A stretch of 64,000 nt of DNA from contig OX421497.1 in NCBI GenBank assembly GCA_949126835.1, positions 44,539,226-44,603,225 on the forward strand, read 5' to 3'. A program made the translations under genes and the position numbers. Below the pieces are notes generated by a model. It saw only the letters and a list, made by a program, of their open reading frames with translations, was not told the origin of the DNA and searched no databases. This DNA is from Anisus vortex. Its lineage: Eukaryota > Mollusca > Gastropoda > Planorbidae. Positions 1 to 13,400 of the stretch are shown piece after piece (positions within the stretch are counted from its first letter, which is position 1; each line of letters opens with the position of its first letter).

Positions 1-706
1 TGCCAACTTTCAAGTCATTTCTGAAGGGTTGGACTAGCAAATGAAACTTCGTCGTCGGCTTAAAACTCTTGTTGTATGTTATGGGTAGGAATGCACACTT
101 TTGATCTCAGAGAATTCGCAATCAACTTATCTTTGCATTGTGGACTTTTTCATCGGGTATATCGGGGTCTCCACAGTATAATGAAGAAGAACAAAACACA
201 ATTTAAAGGCATGGAGTAATGCTAGAAACCCAACTGCAAGGTAGAATATAATGAAAGTATTTTTTTGTCTAAAAGAAAAGTTAAAATGGTTTAGAGGTGT
301 GTCAGTTTTAAAAACAAAAGGGAACTTGCAATCATACATGATGCGAAACACAAATGATGTCAAAAGTGACACACATTTTTGCTCCATAAATAAGATTCAA
401 TATGATTCTCTTTATTTACCTTGTCAGAGAATACTAAACAGACTATATTATTAGTAAAAACAACAACAACAACCCACTTTCCCCACTAATCAAGCAATTA
501 TCATTTCAATTAAAATCGTCATTAAACACGCATTTTATCTTAGTAGGACATTTGGAATTAATTAAAAGACACAAGAAACAGAATTTATGTACATTTTCGC
601 CAATCAAACCTAACACGAAATTCAAACATTTAGAACACATGCACTTGTAGAGAACTCGGTTACAAGTCCCATTAACTAAGTAGGTGAGAACAGAACGTCT
701 CAGTCA
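1..706. other. Dystrophin intron, no gene seen
   Basis: AT-rich sequence downstream of the last visible exon. No coding signal or recognisable repeat apart from a short CAA run near 460. Confidence 0.6.
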
Positions 707-832
707 GTGCACACCATGTTGATAACACATAAACAATCCGTGCACACCGTGTTGATAACACATAAACAATCCGTGCACACCGTGTTGATAACACATAAAC
801 AATCCGTGCACACCGTGTTGATAACTCATAAG
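707..832. repeat. 33-bp minisatellite, ~3.8 copies
   Basis: The unit begins GTGCACACCGTGTTGATAAC and repeats at 707, 740, 773 and 806 with one or two substitutions in the edge copies. There are no spacers, so it is a tandem array. Confidence 0.95.
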
Positions 833-2862
833 CCATCAACTGTGTGCATCGTTGAGTTATTTTCTCTAACAGTCTGGATCTGATCGATCCAACCTGCACC
901 ATGAATGGGCGGGAAGGGGGAGGAGGGGGGTAAGCGGTTAGTGGACAAGGGAATAAAATGTCTCATTCAGACCAGAGTCTGCATCATCCTCTATAAATAG
1001 ATCGCTGATTGCTTCCAATTCTCCATATTTGAACTGGAGTTTTCTTTCAAGAAACAAAAGCCAGGAATCAGGAAAAGTTTTGTTGTAGAATTTCATTTCG
1101 ATTCCATGTAGGTGTACAGACAGTCAACTGTACGCGGTTTCATAGGATTTAGTCATGGTTGAAAACAAACAGTAGAGGTCAATGTGACATAGAGGATATT
1201 GATTGGCCAAGGTTCTCCACTCCACCCTCTCCCTACCAAACGTTTGAGAATGTAAAGGGAACTACTTACTAAGTGGCATACAAGTTTAATGCTAAGAATG
1301 AGCCTTCAGTTAGTGATATTAAGAACATTGCACCAAGACATTCTGACTACTAAGAAAGATACATTTATAGATCGATACTCATGTAGTAATTTATAAATGA
1401 GCTTTAGGCTGTAGTATCGATACTTTAAGAGATGTTATATACCTAGTAATTCACAAATGAGCTTTAGGCTATAGTATCGATACTCCCAGGATATATGTGC
1501 AGTGTTCCATGTCTCGCTGGATAAAAACATATACAAAATCATTGGTAATACTGGTAATACTTACTAATATTTTAGTAATAAGAAATATTTACCCTTTTGT
1601 ATATATGTACATTCTACTAATGTATTAATATTTTGTATGGGAACGAAAAAAATCAGTTTTCCGTTTTTTCTTATGGTCAAGATTTGTGTTGTGTATAGAT
1701 CTTGTTCCTAGAGTCTGGAACTGAGACATGTAGGCTACCAAGTTTTCCAATGTTTTTTCTTATGTCATCTCAAGAGAGACAATCCAAAAAAATCTACAGG
1801 TCTACTAGCTTACAACAACGGCAAACAGCCTTACTACCCTTTACAACCCAGAAAAAAAGTTTTGGAACGCGAAAAACGCTGTTATTTTTTTTTCTACTTC
1901 TTCTGCTTTTTAACATTTACTAATCATCCAAGTACGGTAACTCTTTAACACTATAATTCATTAGACATGATGCTTAAGTAAAAATAAATAAAAAGATAAA
2001 AAAGCAGCCAAAAAAATTGTCATTTTGTGATGTGATCTTCCAAATAAACTCTAGCTATTAGAGACTTCTTTTGATATCACATTTCTATTGTTTTCCTGTT
2101 TTCAGAGTTTCGGTTTAATTCAAGATTTTTATCTCAACATATTTAAACCACATATAAGCATAGGACGTTATAATGTTACCCAATAGTAGTTTTATCCGTA
2201 AACTATAAGATACAAAAAAAATATTGTTGCTAAGTTTATAAAGTGAACATGGTTGATAACTTCGAATCATATAGCCACATTAACAAAATGTAATTCACAA
2301 CAAATATAATACATAGTACAATTAATGGTTGGTAGTGTAAGTAGAACTATATCAAGTAAATTTTTCATTTGTACAGGTAGATATAAAGTAATATTTATGG
2401 GCATATTGAATGGATGTCATTTTAGATATAATGTAAGGTAGATTAAATTAATGTTTACTTAAAAGAAAACTGCCTTTTAAAAAATCTAACTTTGTGCCCA
2501 TCACCCTATATTAGATTTAGTTTATCAAGTTATACAATCAACATTTAATAAACAGACGCACGAAACATATAGTAAAGTTCACATTAATTACAGATTTTCA
2601 AAAGGGCCATTGAAGTTTACCCTTCACCGCCATTAAGATGCAAGAAAATGAGAAGATAAAGCCTTTAAAATAGAACAATAAAAGATGCTTGGCAGGAAGT
2701 AAAAACAGAGGTTTGGCTCCAATCGTGAATTTCCGTACATCTTCGTGAATTTCCGTACATCTTCGTTGAATGGCAGATTTAGACAAGAGTTTCTTCCGGA
2801 TGGAATGGATTACTTATATCAGATATGTACATCAAGGAGGCTAAATACAATGTTACAGAAAT
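833..2862. other. Intron, AT-rich; one imperfect 59-bp duplication
   Basis: The only structure noticed is an imperfect duplication around 1383 and 1442, sharing ATGAGCTTTAGGCT and AGTATCGATACT. The rest is AT-rich with no exon signal. A short direct repeat (GTGAATTTCCGTACATCTTC) sits near 2724-2766. Confidence 0.6.
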
Positions 2863-3350
2863 AACTAAAAAAACACAACAACAACAAAAAAATCAACAAC
2901 AAAGAACACATAAACAAACACACACACGCACAAACAAACACATACACAATTGCACAAACAAACACACATACACAAACCTATACACGAAAAAAAACACAGG
3001 CATATACAGTAACAAAGATAAAATGAAACTGCACTGTCAGCAGCCTATAGGCCATAGGCTAACATATCAATGGAATGAAGTATATGATGATACTGTTTGT
3101 ATTGAAACGGACCAAGGGTCATGTCATTCACAAGGACAAGGTAACAATATTAACGCACGGCACGCACACACAGAATAGGGGAAAACTCACACACATATGC
3201 AAATAGTGGATACGCATAAAGAAGATATGGTGAACATACATACAAAAGATATGATAAACGCACACAGCATACAAATGAGAGTGTAAACACATACAGCACA
3301 CCTAACGACATTGTAAACACACACGCATAATCAAAAAGTAGGTAAACACG
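2863..3350. repeat. CA/CAA-rich low-complexity tract
   Basis: A-rich sequence dominated by CAA, CACACA and CACATA words. It yields spurious Thr/Asn/Gln-rich reading frames. No gene. Confidence 0.8.
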
Positions 3351-3799
3351 GCACGGACACACCAAGTGTGTATAAAGCTTCATTTTGTGTAAGTTGTAAG
3401 ATTTGATAGATTTTGTAATATAAAGAAGTATGTATATCTGTCTCAAAACGCCGCAACAACATCAACTTATATTATTACAGGGCGACCGTAAACAATAAAA
3501 AAAAGAACAAAAAACTAAATACCGAAAGAAACGTTGTCACTACAGTTTTTATTCTAATATTGTTTGTAATGTTTTCTTTCTTTTATAGCAAAAAAACATT
3601 GTAATGATTCGTTTCTCCGTCATTTTGACAGGCGTGACCACTAGTATTATTATAATTAAGCAAGGCCCTTAACCCATGTAATAAAAAGATCAATGCGTTT
3701 TGATGGACAGATGGAGTTTAGACAAAGAGTATACGCATAATTGCAACTGATATCAGTAGTTTGAGCATACTTATCAGTTCAATGAAAACGAATATGTAT

Positions 3800-3801
<2 letters not shown>
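3351..3801. other. Intron spacer, nothing recognised
   Basis: AT-rich spacer between the CA tract and the purine array. No coding or repeat signature. Confidence 0.5.
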
Positions 3802-3862
<61 letters not shown>

Positions 3863-6800
3863 GAGATAGATAAAGACAGCGACAGAACGAGAGAGAAAGG
3901 CACAGAGTGAGTCAGAGCGAGAGAGAAAGATAGAGACACAGAGAGAGAGACAGAGAGAGAGAACGAGAGACAGAGAGAGAACGAGAGACAGGGAGAAAGA
4001 GAGAGAGAGAAAGAGAGAGAACGAGAGACAGAGAGAGAGAACGAGAGACAGAGAGAAAGAGAGAGAGAGAAAGAGAGAGAAAGAGAGAGACAGAGAGAAC
4101 GAGAGAGACAGAGAGAGAACGAGAGAGACAGAGAGAACGAGAGAGACAGAGAGAGAACGAGAGAGACAGAGAGAGAACGAGAGAGAGAACGAGAGAGAGA
4201 ACGAGAGAGAGAACGAGAGAGAGAACGAGAGAGACAGAGAGAGAACGAGACAGAGAGAACGAGAGAGACAGAGAGGGAAAGAGAGAGAACGAGAGATAGA
4301 GAGAGAGACAGAGAGGCATAGAGAGAACGAGAGAGACAGAGAGAGATAGCGAGAGACAGAGAGAGACAGAGAGAGAACGAGAGAGAGAGAGAACGAGAGA
4401 GACAGAGAACGAGAGATAGAGAACGAGAGAGATAGAGAGATAGAGAACGAGAGAGAGACAGAGAGAGACAGAGAGAGACAGATAGAAAACGAGAGAGAGA
4501 ACGAGAGAGAGAACGAGAGAGAGAACGAGAGAGACAGAGAGAGAACGAGACAGAGAGAACGAGAGAGACAGAGAGGGAAAGAGAGAGAACGAGAGATAGA
4601 GAGAGAGAGACAGAGAGGCATAGAGAGAACGAGAGAGACAGAGAGAGACAGCGAGAGACAGAGAGAGAACGAGAGAGAGAGAACGAGTGAGAGAGAGAAC
4701 GAGAGAGACAGAGAACGAGAGATAGAGAACGAGAGAGATAGAGAGATAGAGAACGAGAGATAGAGAGAGAGAGACAGAGAGGCATAGAGAGAACGAGAGA
4801 GACTGAGAGAGACAGCGAGAGACAGAGAGAGACAGAGAGAGACAGAGAGAGAACGAGAGAGACAGAAAGAGACAGAGAGAGACAGAGAGAGAACGAGAGA
4901 GACAGATAGAGAACGAGAGAGACAGAGAGAGAACAAGAGAGAGAACGAGAGAGACAGAAAGAGACAGAGAGAGACAGAGAGAGAACGAGAGAGACAGAGA
5001 GAGACAGAGAGAGACAGAGAGAGACAGAGAGAGACAGAGAGAGACAGAGAGAGACAGAGAGAGAACAAGAGAGAGAACGAGAGAGACAGAGAGAGACAGA
5101 GAGAGAACAAGAGAGAGAACGAGAGAGACAGGGAGAACGAGAGAGACAGATAGAGAGAACGAGAGAGACAGACAGAGAGATAGAGCACGAGAGAGACAGC
5201 GACAGAACGAGAGAGAAAGGCACAGAGTGAGTCAGAGCGAGAGAGAAAGATAGAGACACAGAGAGAGAGACAGAGAGAGAGAACGAGAGACAGAGAGAGA
5301 ACGAGAGACAGAGAGAAAGAGAGAGAGAGAAAGAGAGACAGAGAGAGAGAACGAGAGAAAGAGAGAGAGAGAAAGAGAGAGAACGAGAGAGACAGAGAGA
5401 GAACGAGAGACAGAGAGAGAACGAGAGACAGAGAGAAAGAGAGAGATAGAAAGAGAGAGAACGAGAGAGACAGAGAGAGAGAACGAGAGAGACAGAGAGA
5501 GAGACAGAGAGAGAACGAGAGAGACAGAGAGAGACAGAGAGAGACAGAGAGAGAAAGAGAGAGACAGAGAGAACGAGAGAGACAGAGAGAGAACGAGAGA
5601 GACAGAGAGAACGAGAGAGACAGAGAGAGAACGAGAGAGACAGAGAGAGAACGAGAGAGAGAACGAGAGAGAGAACGAGAGAGAGAACGAGAGAGACAGA
5701 GAGAGAACGAGACAGAGAGAACGAGAGAGACAGAGAGGGAAAGAGAGAGAACGAGAGATAGAGAGAGAGACAGAGAGGCATAGAGAGAACGAGAGAGACA
5801 GAGAGAGACAGCGAGAGACAGAGAGAGACAGAGAGAGAACGAGAGAGAGAGAGAACGAGAGAGACAGAGAACGAGAGATAGAGAACGAGAGAGATAGAGA
5901 GATAGAGAACGAGAGAGAGACAGAGAGAGACAGAGAGAGACAGATAGAAAACGAGAGAGAGAACGAGAGAGAGAACGAGAGAGAGAACGAGAGAGACAGA
6001 GAGAGAACGAGACAGAGAGAACGAGAGAGACAGAGAGGGAAAGAGAGAGAACGAGAGATAGAGAGAGAGAGACAGAGAGGCATAGAGAGAACGAGAGAGA
6101 CAGAGAGAGACAGCGAGAGACAGAGAGAGACAGAGAGAGAACGAGAGAGAGAGAACGAGAGAGAGAGAGAACGAGAGAGACAGAGAACGAGAGATAGAGA
6201 ACGAGAGAGATAGAGAGATAGAGAACGAGAGACAGAGAGAGAACGAGAGACAGAGAGAGAACGAGAGAGAGACAGAGAGAGACAGAGAACGAGAGCGACA
6301 GAGAGAGACAGAGAGAAAACGAGAGATAGAGAGAGAACGAGACAGAGAGAACGAGAGAGACAGAAAGAGAACGAGAGAGACAGAGAGAGAACGAGAGAGA
6401 GAACGAGAGAGAGAACGAGAGAGACAGAGAGAGAACGAGACAGAGAGAACGAGAGAGACAGAGAGGGAAAGAGAGATAGAGAGAGAGAGACAGAGAGGCA
6501 TAGAGAGAACGAGAGAGACAGAGAGAGACAGCGAGAGACAGAGAGAGACAGAGAGAGAACGAGAGAGACAGAAAGAGACAGAGAGAGACAGAGAGAGAAC
6601 GAGAGAGACAGAGAGAGAACGAGAGAGACAGAGAGAGAACAAGAGAGAGAACGAGAGACAGAAAGAGACAGAGAGAGACAGAGAGAGAACGAGAGAGACA
6701 GAGAGAGACAGAGAGAGACAGAGAGAGAACGAGAGAGACAGAGAGAGACAGAGAGAGACAGAGAGAGAACAAGAGAGAGAACGAGAGAGACAGAGAGAGA

Positions 6801-7020
6801 CAGAGAGAGAACAAGAGAGAGAACGAGAGAGACAGGGAGAACGAGAGAGACAGATAGAGAGAACGAGAGAGACAGACAGAGAGATAGAGCACGAGAGAGA
6901 CAGAGAGATAGAGAACGAGAGAGACATAGAGAGAGACAGAGAGAGAACGAGAGAGACAGAGAGAGAACGAGAGATACAGAGAGAACCAGAGAGAGACAGA
7001 GACAGAGAGAGAGCGAAAGG
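3802..7020. repeat. 3.2-kb polypurine satellite-like array (GAGAGACA / GAGAACGA words)
   Basis: The + strand is almost purely A and G with periodic single C or T. It is built from (GA)n with GAGAGACAGAGA and GAGAACGAGAGA modules. There is higher-order structure: a distinctive stretch beginning GACAGCGACAGAACGAGAGA near 3875 recurs near 5195, an offset of about 1,320 bp. Another motif, 'GAGAGGCATAGAGAGAACGA', recurs at ~4312, 4615, 4778, 5775, 6077 and 6495. The complementary strand gives reading frames over 1,000 codons of Ser/Leu repeats; these are artefacts. Confidence 0.95.
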
Positions 7021-7144
7021 GACATAAGAATAATGGGTAAGATAACGTAATCAGCCGCATAATTAGATACAGGTAAATAAATATAGTTATACTAACTTAA
7101 CAAATTACAGTAGAAAATTGAAGCATTAGTTTCCACCCTAAAGT

Positions 7145-7231
7145 GTGAGAAAGTAGAGCGAGTCTATTTTACTGAGTACACAGGTGAGAAAGTAGAGCGA
7201 GTCTATTTTACTGAGTACACAGGTGAGAAAG
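7145..7231. repeat. 39-bp tandem repeat, 2.2 copies
   Basis: The unit starts GTGAGAAAGTAGAGCGAGTC and occurs at 7145, 7184 and partially 7223, within 150 bp of the exon donor at 7295. The first two copies are identical. Confidence 0.9.
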
Positions 7232-7295
7232 AATAGTGTGAAGGCTTTAACATCGGGTGAAAGAATACTTTTTAAGGCTACAACTAAGTACTCAC

Positions 7296-7468
7296 TTCAT
7301 CTTGGTAGTGTGAACGTCACTGAGCTTTGACCACTCTTGAAGCAGCAGCTCCATCTGTGACCTTATGTTGGCCGCTTCCTCTTGGCTGGCCTGGAGAATG
7401 ACATCATCCTTCTGGGACTCCAGGTCTGTGAGATTCTCCTGTATGTCCCACACCTTCTGGTCCATGTT
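7296..7468 (-). CDS. DMD: Dystrophin exon 29 of window (counterpart of human exon 47)
   Basis: Acceptor GTCTGCCAG preceded by a TG-repeat tract, donor GTGAGT. 173 bp, phase 0 in, two bases into a codon at the donor (phase 2). It encodes 'NMDQKVWDIQENLTDLESQK' and 'IRSQMELLLQEWSKLSDVHT', equivalent to human 'NIKDSLQQSSGRIDIIHSKK' and 'LQEALSQLDFQWEKVNKMY'. The next exon lies beyond the left edge. Confidence 0.93.
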
Positions 7469-10400
7469 CTGGCAGACACACACACACAACACACAGGAAG
7501 AAGGCAACATATTGTCATAGCAAGAAATGTACATTCCATATTAATATTAACACTTTACTTATTCATTCCATAAACACGTTTTTTTTTTATCCAAGTGGCT
7601 TAGCATGAGTTATCTGCTAGTTAGGAGAAAAACAACAACAATTTAACGCTATTTAAAACCCTTATCAAAATGCCTAATTAAACGAAACTAAAATCTCGAA
7701 TTAGCTTAGGATGCAGTAATCATCTGTATAGAAGCAGCTTTGGAAATGATATATAAAGATAAAACAAGCCAGCTTTATAGCAGTTGAAAAATGTCTAATT
7801 GCTACCTAAGCATTTGCAGGTGGACATATATCTAAAACGCAATATACTACTAGTTCAATAACGAAATGTAGTAGTAACAAAAAACATTACTGTTAAAAGA
7901 ATTATCAATAAAACTCAATCTGCACTATTGCACACCTATTCAAACACCTTTTCAATGCAAATATATTCGATACTGTTGTGTGTGTATATAATATAATATA
8001 ATAGTTTTTATTTTTTATAGTGTATTTGAAATTGTCTCACTATATGATATAGAGTTATTCATTTAAATTTAATTTTGGCGTAGATTTTATTTAGGTAGAT
8101 AGTTATTTATTATGTTGTAATAACACCAATATTCGTTTTAGTACTCTCTACAATTTTCTAGTGGGCATTTTCTTTTGCATTCTGAACATTTCTGGACAAT
8201 TCAATTTTAACCCTTTTCTGCACCAAAAATCTATATACAGCACGCATTGACCACTTATTGTTAACTAGTAAAGTAGAATGTTATTGTACATAAGTTAAAG
8301 CATTAAGTTCTTCTTTAAAATCTTCATCGAGTGTAATATTTCATAGTGAACAAGACCCTAGACAGACAACAGTAAACTCGTATTTGTAACAATACATCTC
8401 TAGAGGCATTCTAAATCTTACCTTAATAGTGACATCCTGGGTCTGCCTTCCTGCTTCATCCACCGGGACATGCTCTTCCAGCTCCATGCTGGATCTGGCG
8501 TCGCTGATCTGAGCCAGGAGCCGACGGAGGGCCTGCAGATACTGGGCAGGCGTGCAGGCCAGGGTGGTAGTCCTGGTGACGCTGGTGGAGACCACGTTGT
8601 AGGTGGTCCTGCTGATGACGCTGTCGCTGCTGGCGGAATGCCCGTTGCCAGAGGTCACAAAAGATGAGGTGGTCGATGCAGCTGAAGAATCCTTAGCCAA
8701 GGGTGCACCGATTGTTGCAGGGGCGGTGGTCAGCTGTGAGGTAAGGGTACGCAGCCGCTCATCCAATGGGGCTAGTTCTAAAGGCGCTACTTGCTTGCTG
8801 CCATTATGGTCCTTGATCTCCAGGGTAGGTGATTTCTGTGGAATGGAGTCTCGGCTGCGTCTTTTAAACTCATCCTCCAGGACCTGAAACATTGAAAACA
8901 TAACAGGTTCTTTACTGTGGCAGAATTAATAACAACACATATGAATATCAGTATGTGGTCAAAGCATAATATGATGAAAGAATAATTTGGTCTTAAGATA
9001 CTAACATTATCAAATAAAAATTAATTACTTTAAAAAAAATAATTGTAACACCATAAAAACGTAAAAAAACAGAATTGAGAACATTAAGATTTAACGCAAA
9101 GAATTAGGACTCTATTTGCAAAGTAAAAAAAAAAATAACGATTTAAATTTTAATTATTGCATTTAATCAAGAATGGGACATGGGCCGAAACTGTAGGTGC
9201 AATAAATAATTTCTATCAGCATAATTTAAAGAAAACGGAAGTTTATTTTTTTAAGGAAGTAAAAAGTAGGCGCTTACATGATTGGAGTAATTTTACAGTG
9301 CACATTTACGTTTTTTTAAAACCAATCTCAAAATGTTTTGATTTGGACACAAGAGGATGTGTGGTTACAGTTCCGGTCAGAGAACTAATCGCATCGCTAA
9401 AAAAACTATTGGTCAAATCGAATAACTACTTGTCAAAGATCTATGTGGGTCAAAGATCTATGTGGGTCAAAGAATTATGTGGGTCAAAGAATTCTGTGGG
9501 TCAAAGAATTATGTGGTCAAAGAATTATGTGGTCAAAAAATAATGTGTTTAAAAAATTATGAGGTCAAAAGATTATGTGGTCAAAGAATTATGTGGTCAA
9601 ATAATTATGTGATCAAAGAATTATGTGGTCAAAGAAGTATGTGGTCAAAGAATTATGTGGCCAAAGAATTATGTGGTCAAATAATGATGTGGTCAAAGAA
9701 TGATGTGGTCAAATAATGATGTGGTCAAAGAATTATGTGGTCAAAGAATTATGTGGCCAAAGAATTATTTGGCCAAAGAATTATGTGGCCAAAGAATTAA
9801 GCGGTCAAAGAATTAAGCGGTCAAAGAATTAAGCGGTCAAAGAATTATGCGGTTATAGATTTATGTGGTCAAAGAACTATGTGGTCAAAGAACTATGTGG
9901 TCAAAGAATTATGTGGTCAAAGAATTATGTGGTCAAAGAATTATGTGGTCAAAGAACTATGTGGTCAAAGAAGTAATCTTTATGTAAATGTACGACTGAG
10001 CTAGTGCATCAATGATTATAGTATCACTGTTTATTACACCCTGGATAAACAACATATAGACATAGTAGCGCTGGGTAGAGTAGCTCTTGTAGCACTAGTC
10101 ACTGTGGCAACGGCCGTGGCAGACAGTAGTAGCGTAGCACAACGTAAGCAGTCAGTGCGGCTACCTATTCAATTAACTTTGACGCGCTACAGGAAAGGAT
10201 CAAGAGCTTGGCTAGGCCTCACCGAAAAAAACACAAATATATCTACCAAACATTTCTCAGTAGAAATCAAATTATCTTTCCAGATGGTAGGTGACACCCA
10301 CACACACACACACCATCGTCAAAAGGAAATTACATCAGGGCTGGGGGGGGGGGCTGGATACGGATAGTATTGCAAAAATAAGTCTATCTAAAAATAAACT

Positions 10401-13400
10401 TTGTGATGACATGCTACTAGATGTCACGGCCAAACGAAAAACCAAAATAACTGGAACAAATACATTCCTTTAAGAAATAATCAATTGCACAGGACATGTT
10501 CAAAGTGGTTCACTAGAAAATGTCAATGGTTGAAGTCCATGACATTTAGTTTTAAGCAGTCAGTGAAATGTCAATTTTGTTGTTAGTGAAATGTCAGTTT
10601 TTGCAGACACACACACACACGCACAAAAGTTGTTTTTTTAACCAGTAAAATGTCAGTTGCAGACAATCATGATTCGTTCCCAGGTGATCAGAACAAATTC
10701 TTATAGAATTTCCACATCTGAGATATGCGTGAGTTACGCAATGCCTGTTCTATGTTCTCTATGCACAAACCACTTCTGGAACTAAAAGAGGATGAGGAGG
10801 AGGCCAGAGGGAGTACATGAAAAATGTATAGAACATCAAACGAGAATAGAGTTAAAGGAAAAGTGGATGGCACCGGACAAAAGTCACTGTGGCCTTTAGC
10901 CCATAAACAAACAAGGCTGATGATCTCCAAGGAGACTTTGCTAAACTGGGACTTTTTCCATTTTCATTTACACTCCAACATACATACACACAAAAAAAAC
11001 ACGAGTATTGTTCATTGAGGGGTGTGTGGGGGGGGGGGGTAAAGCTTGCGAGCTACAATCTGATAGTGTAAACATTAAAACAAAAACTCCCAATAGGAAC
11101 ATGAGAGAAGGTTGTAAGCCCCCGACTGGTGTTTCAGCCCTCCAATTTATTCCGTGGCTCCCCTCTCGTCTTCATCTCACGTCTGTCTCGCTAGTAACAG
11201 AAAATGCACTTACTATTTTCTGACTACGCCTGCAGGCAAGGAGCTGTCGAGGGCAATAAAGCGGAGGCTTTATCAACACGAGCGGCAGAGTACTATCCTG
11301 CCAGGGGGCGTAGGAAAGATACCGGGAAAAAAAAGAGGAGGATGATACAATGCAACAAGTCTACCCTTCTATATTTCTAAGCCCACTACTAAAGTCTATA
11401 TCGAAACAAGTCCATCACTTTGATAAGAATACTGTTGCAGGAAACGCCCTAGAAAATCTACGCGTATATGTCTCCATGAAACGCCTCTGAATTTTAGCAG
11501 ATTCTTTAAAGGGATTCCACGTTCTCACGCAAACAAGAAGCATCATATTTCGTGGTCGATTCTTGGGTTGCATGCAGCTCTTGAAGTGATAGCGGCTTAA
11601 ACAATAAAAGAAGAAACTAAAAACTGTGATCCAATAGAAAGCACGCAGGAATTAACATGGCCGTTAGAACAACAAAACAAGAAAATAGAATCGTTTAAAC
11701 TTGTTCTAGACTGAGTCTAGACTGTGTGGTCTGAATTTTCAGTAAAAAAAAAAAAGAATCATTCACATTACCTGTTTGTTTGTTTTTTCTAAACTATATC
11801 TAAAAATCTATTTTAATGTCGATTTAAAAAAAAATTCATAATAAGTCTTCGTTGAAAGTTTAAAAATATTTCTTATATGGTTCTCCTGGGAAAGGACGAG
11901 TTATTCATTTATTGCAGTGGGTCCTTGCATTTGTGCAATGTATGTTGCTGCTAAACTAAAAACTTTAAAAAGTGCGATCCTTTGTGTGAAACAAACTACA
12001 ACAGACAAAAAGAAACAGAAGAAAATGAGTTACATTTTACAATGACTGCGAGAGAAAAAAAATACATCAAGACATCATGAATCTCAGGTGATATAAAGAG
12101 CAATAGTTGTTATTTTTTTACTTTAAGTTAAATTAATTCAACTTTTAAGAGAAGCATTACATAGTTATAAACAGATAATGATGTAAACTACATGTAAACA
12201 TATAACACAATATGAGAGTGTATAATGTGTATGTGAGCGTCTGTTTAGTGTCAGACAAAAGGACAGGGATGCAGCCGTCAAGCCTCCGTTTACAGCAGTC
12301 TGTGGGTGTCGCGATAAACATCTGTGTGAACAGACTGACTACAGGCCTGATTACATAGCTGGTTCACATCACGGCACGTGTGATGGTTTTCACGCGTAAC
12401 TCATTAATGAACTGATAGTCAAATTACTAAATAGATCCCAACACAAAATGAGTAAGTTGAACAAACAATAGATTGGAATATACAAATCACCACACCCCAA
12501 TACAGAATGAGAAAGTTCAAACTATCGCATTGAAAACTATACACATAGCTAAATTAAATAGATGCCAACATAAATGTGAACGTTTAACTATCAGAGACTG
12601 AAAGTGTTTATTGGGTTCCTGATACAGTCAATTGCCTAGAAAAGGGGTCGGCAACCTTTTGCTTATAGTGTACCAAACTAGGATTTCCAAATCATTCAGC
12701 GTGCCAACAGGGTGAAAGTCAAACTGCTCAACTATATTATTATTCTTATATATTACAGACGCTCCTTCTAAAAGAAGATAATTGCGTCTTACGTTCATGG
12801 TCCGAGTCTAGTCTTGCATCTTTATTAATGTTTTAAATGATGCTAACTTACCGGTTTTCTTATTTGTTCAGGCAACCCATTCCATGTCCGAATGCCACTC
12901 GGCATATAAAACTATTTAATATTTATTTAGTGCCGTAGCAAGTCCAAGACCAAAAGAAAAGGAGCATTATAGAGAAAATCATTAAGGCGTTTTATTAACT
13001 ATTTATAACTGAGATTTCATCTTATAAATTGTTACTGGTGACACATATTCGATACTTTCTACGCTTTACACTTAAGCGTAGAGATGGGTCGCTCACTAAA
13101 GAACTGATCAACTGGTCCGGGTCTTTCAAAGGAACGGATCCGAAAGCAGATCACTGTCAAAAGACCCGGATCAGTACTGATCCGTTCCCGTTCTGCATTT
13201 CGATATGTTGCTTTCCATAGTTCACTTAGGATCCGGATCTGTCCCGGATCAGACCCGCTCAGTACTGATATGGGTCTGTACTGATCGGGTCAAGTTTAAG
13301 TGACCTCTTGGTACGTTTAAAACAGCTTTCGTGTGCGATTAAATATATGCTCACTAGTGTAAATTAAACGAAAAAGCTGAAAGTAAAGCGATACCTTGCA

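Noticed and set aside
707..832. CRISPR-like appearance of the 33-bp repeats
   Set aside because: Repeats are contiguous with no spacers and the genome is clearly eukaryotic.
3718..7060. Open frames of 1,069, 1,093 and 597 codons of Ser/Leu-rich protein on the minus strand
   Set aside because: They are the complement of a GA-rich tandem array read in several frames at once, with no composition or domain typical of a real protein.
7296..7468. Utrophin, spectrin, dystonin or MACF1 instead of dystrophin
   Set aside because: Exon order and several block matches (hinge-2 'KKRRVDS', 'KFRKFERPADFE', 'ELKPEVEAVLKTGR') follow dystrophin. Utrophin is the vertebrate duplicate, and plakins and spectrins lack these blocks.
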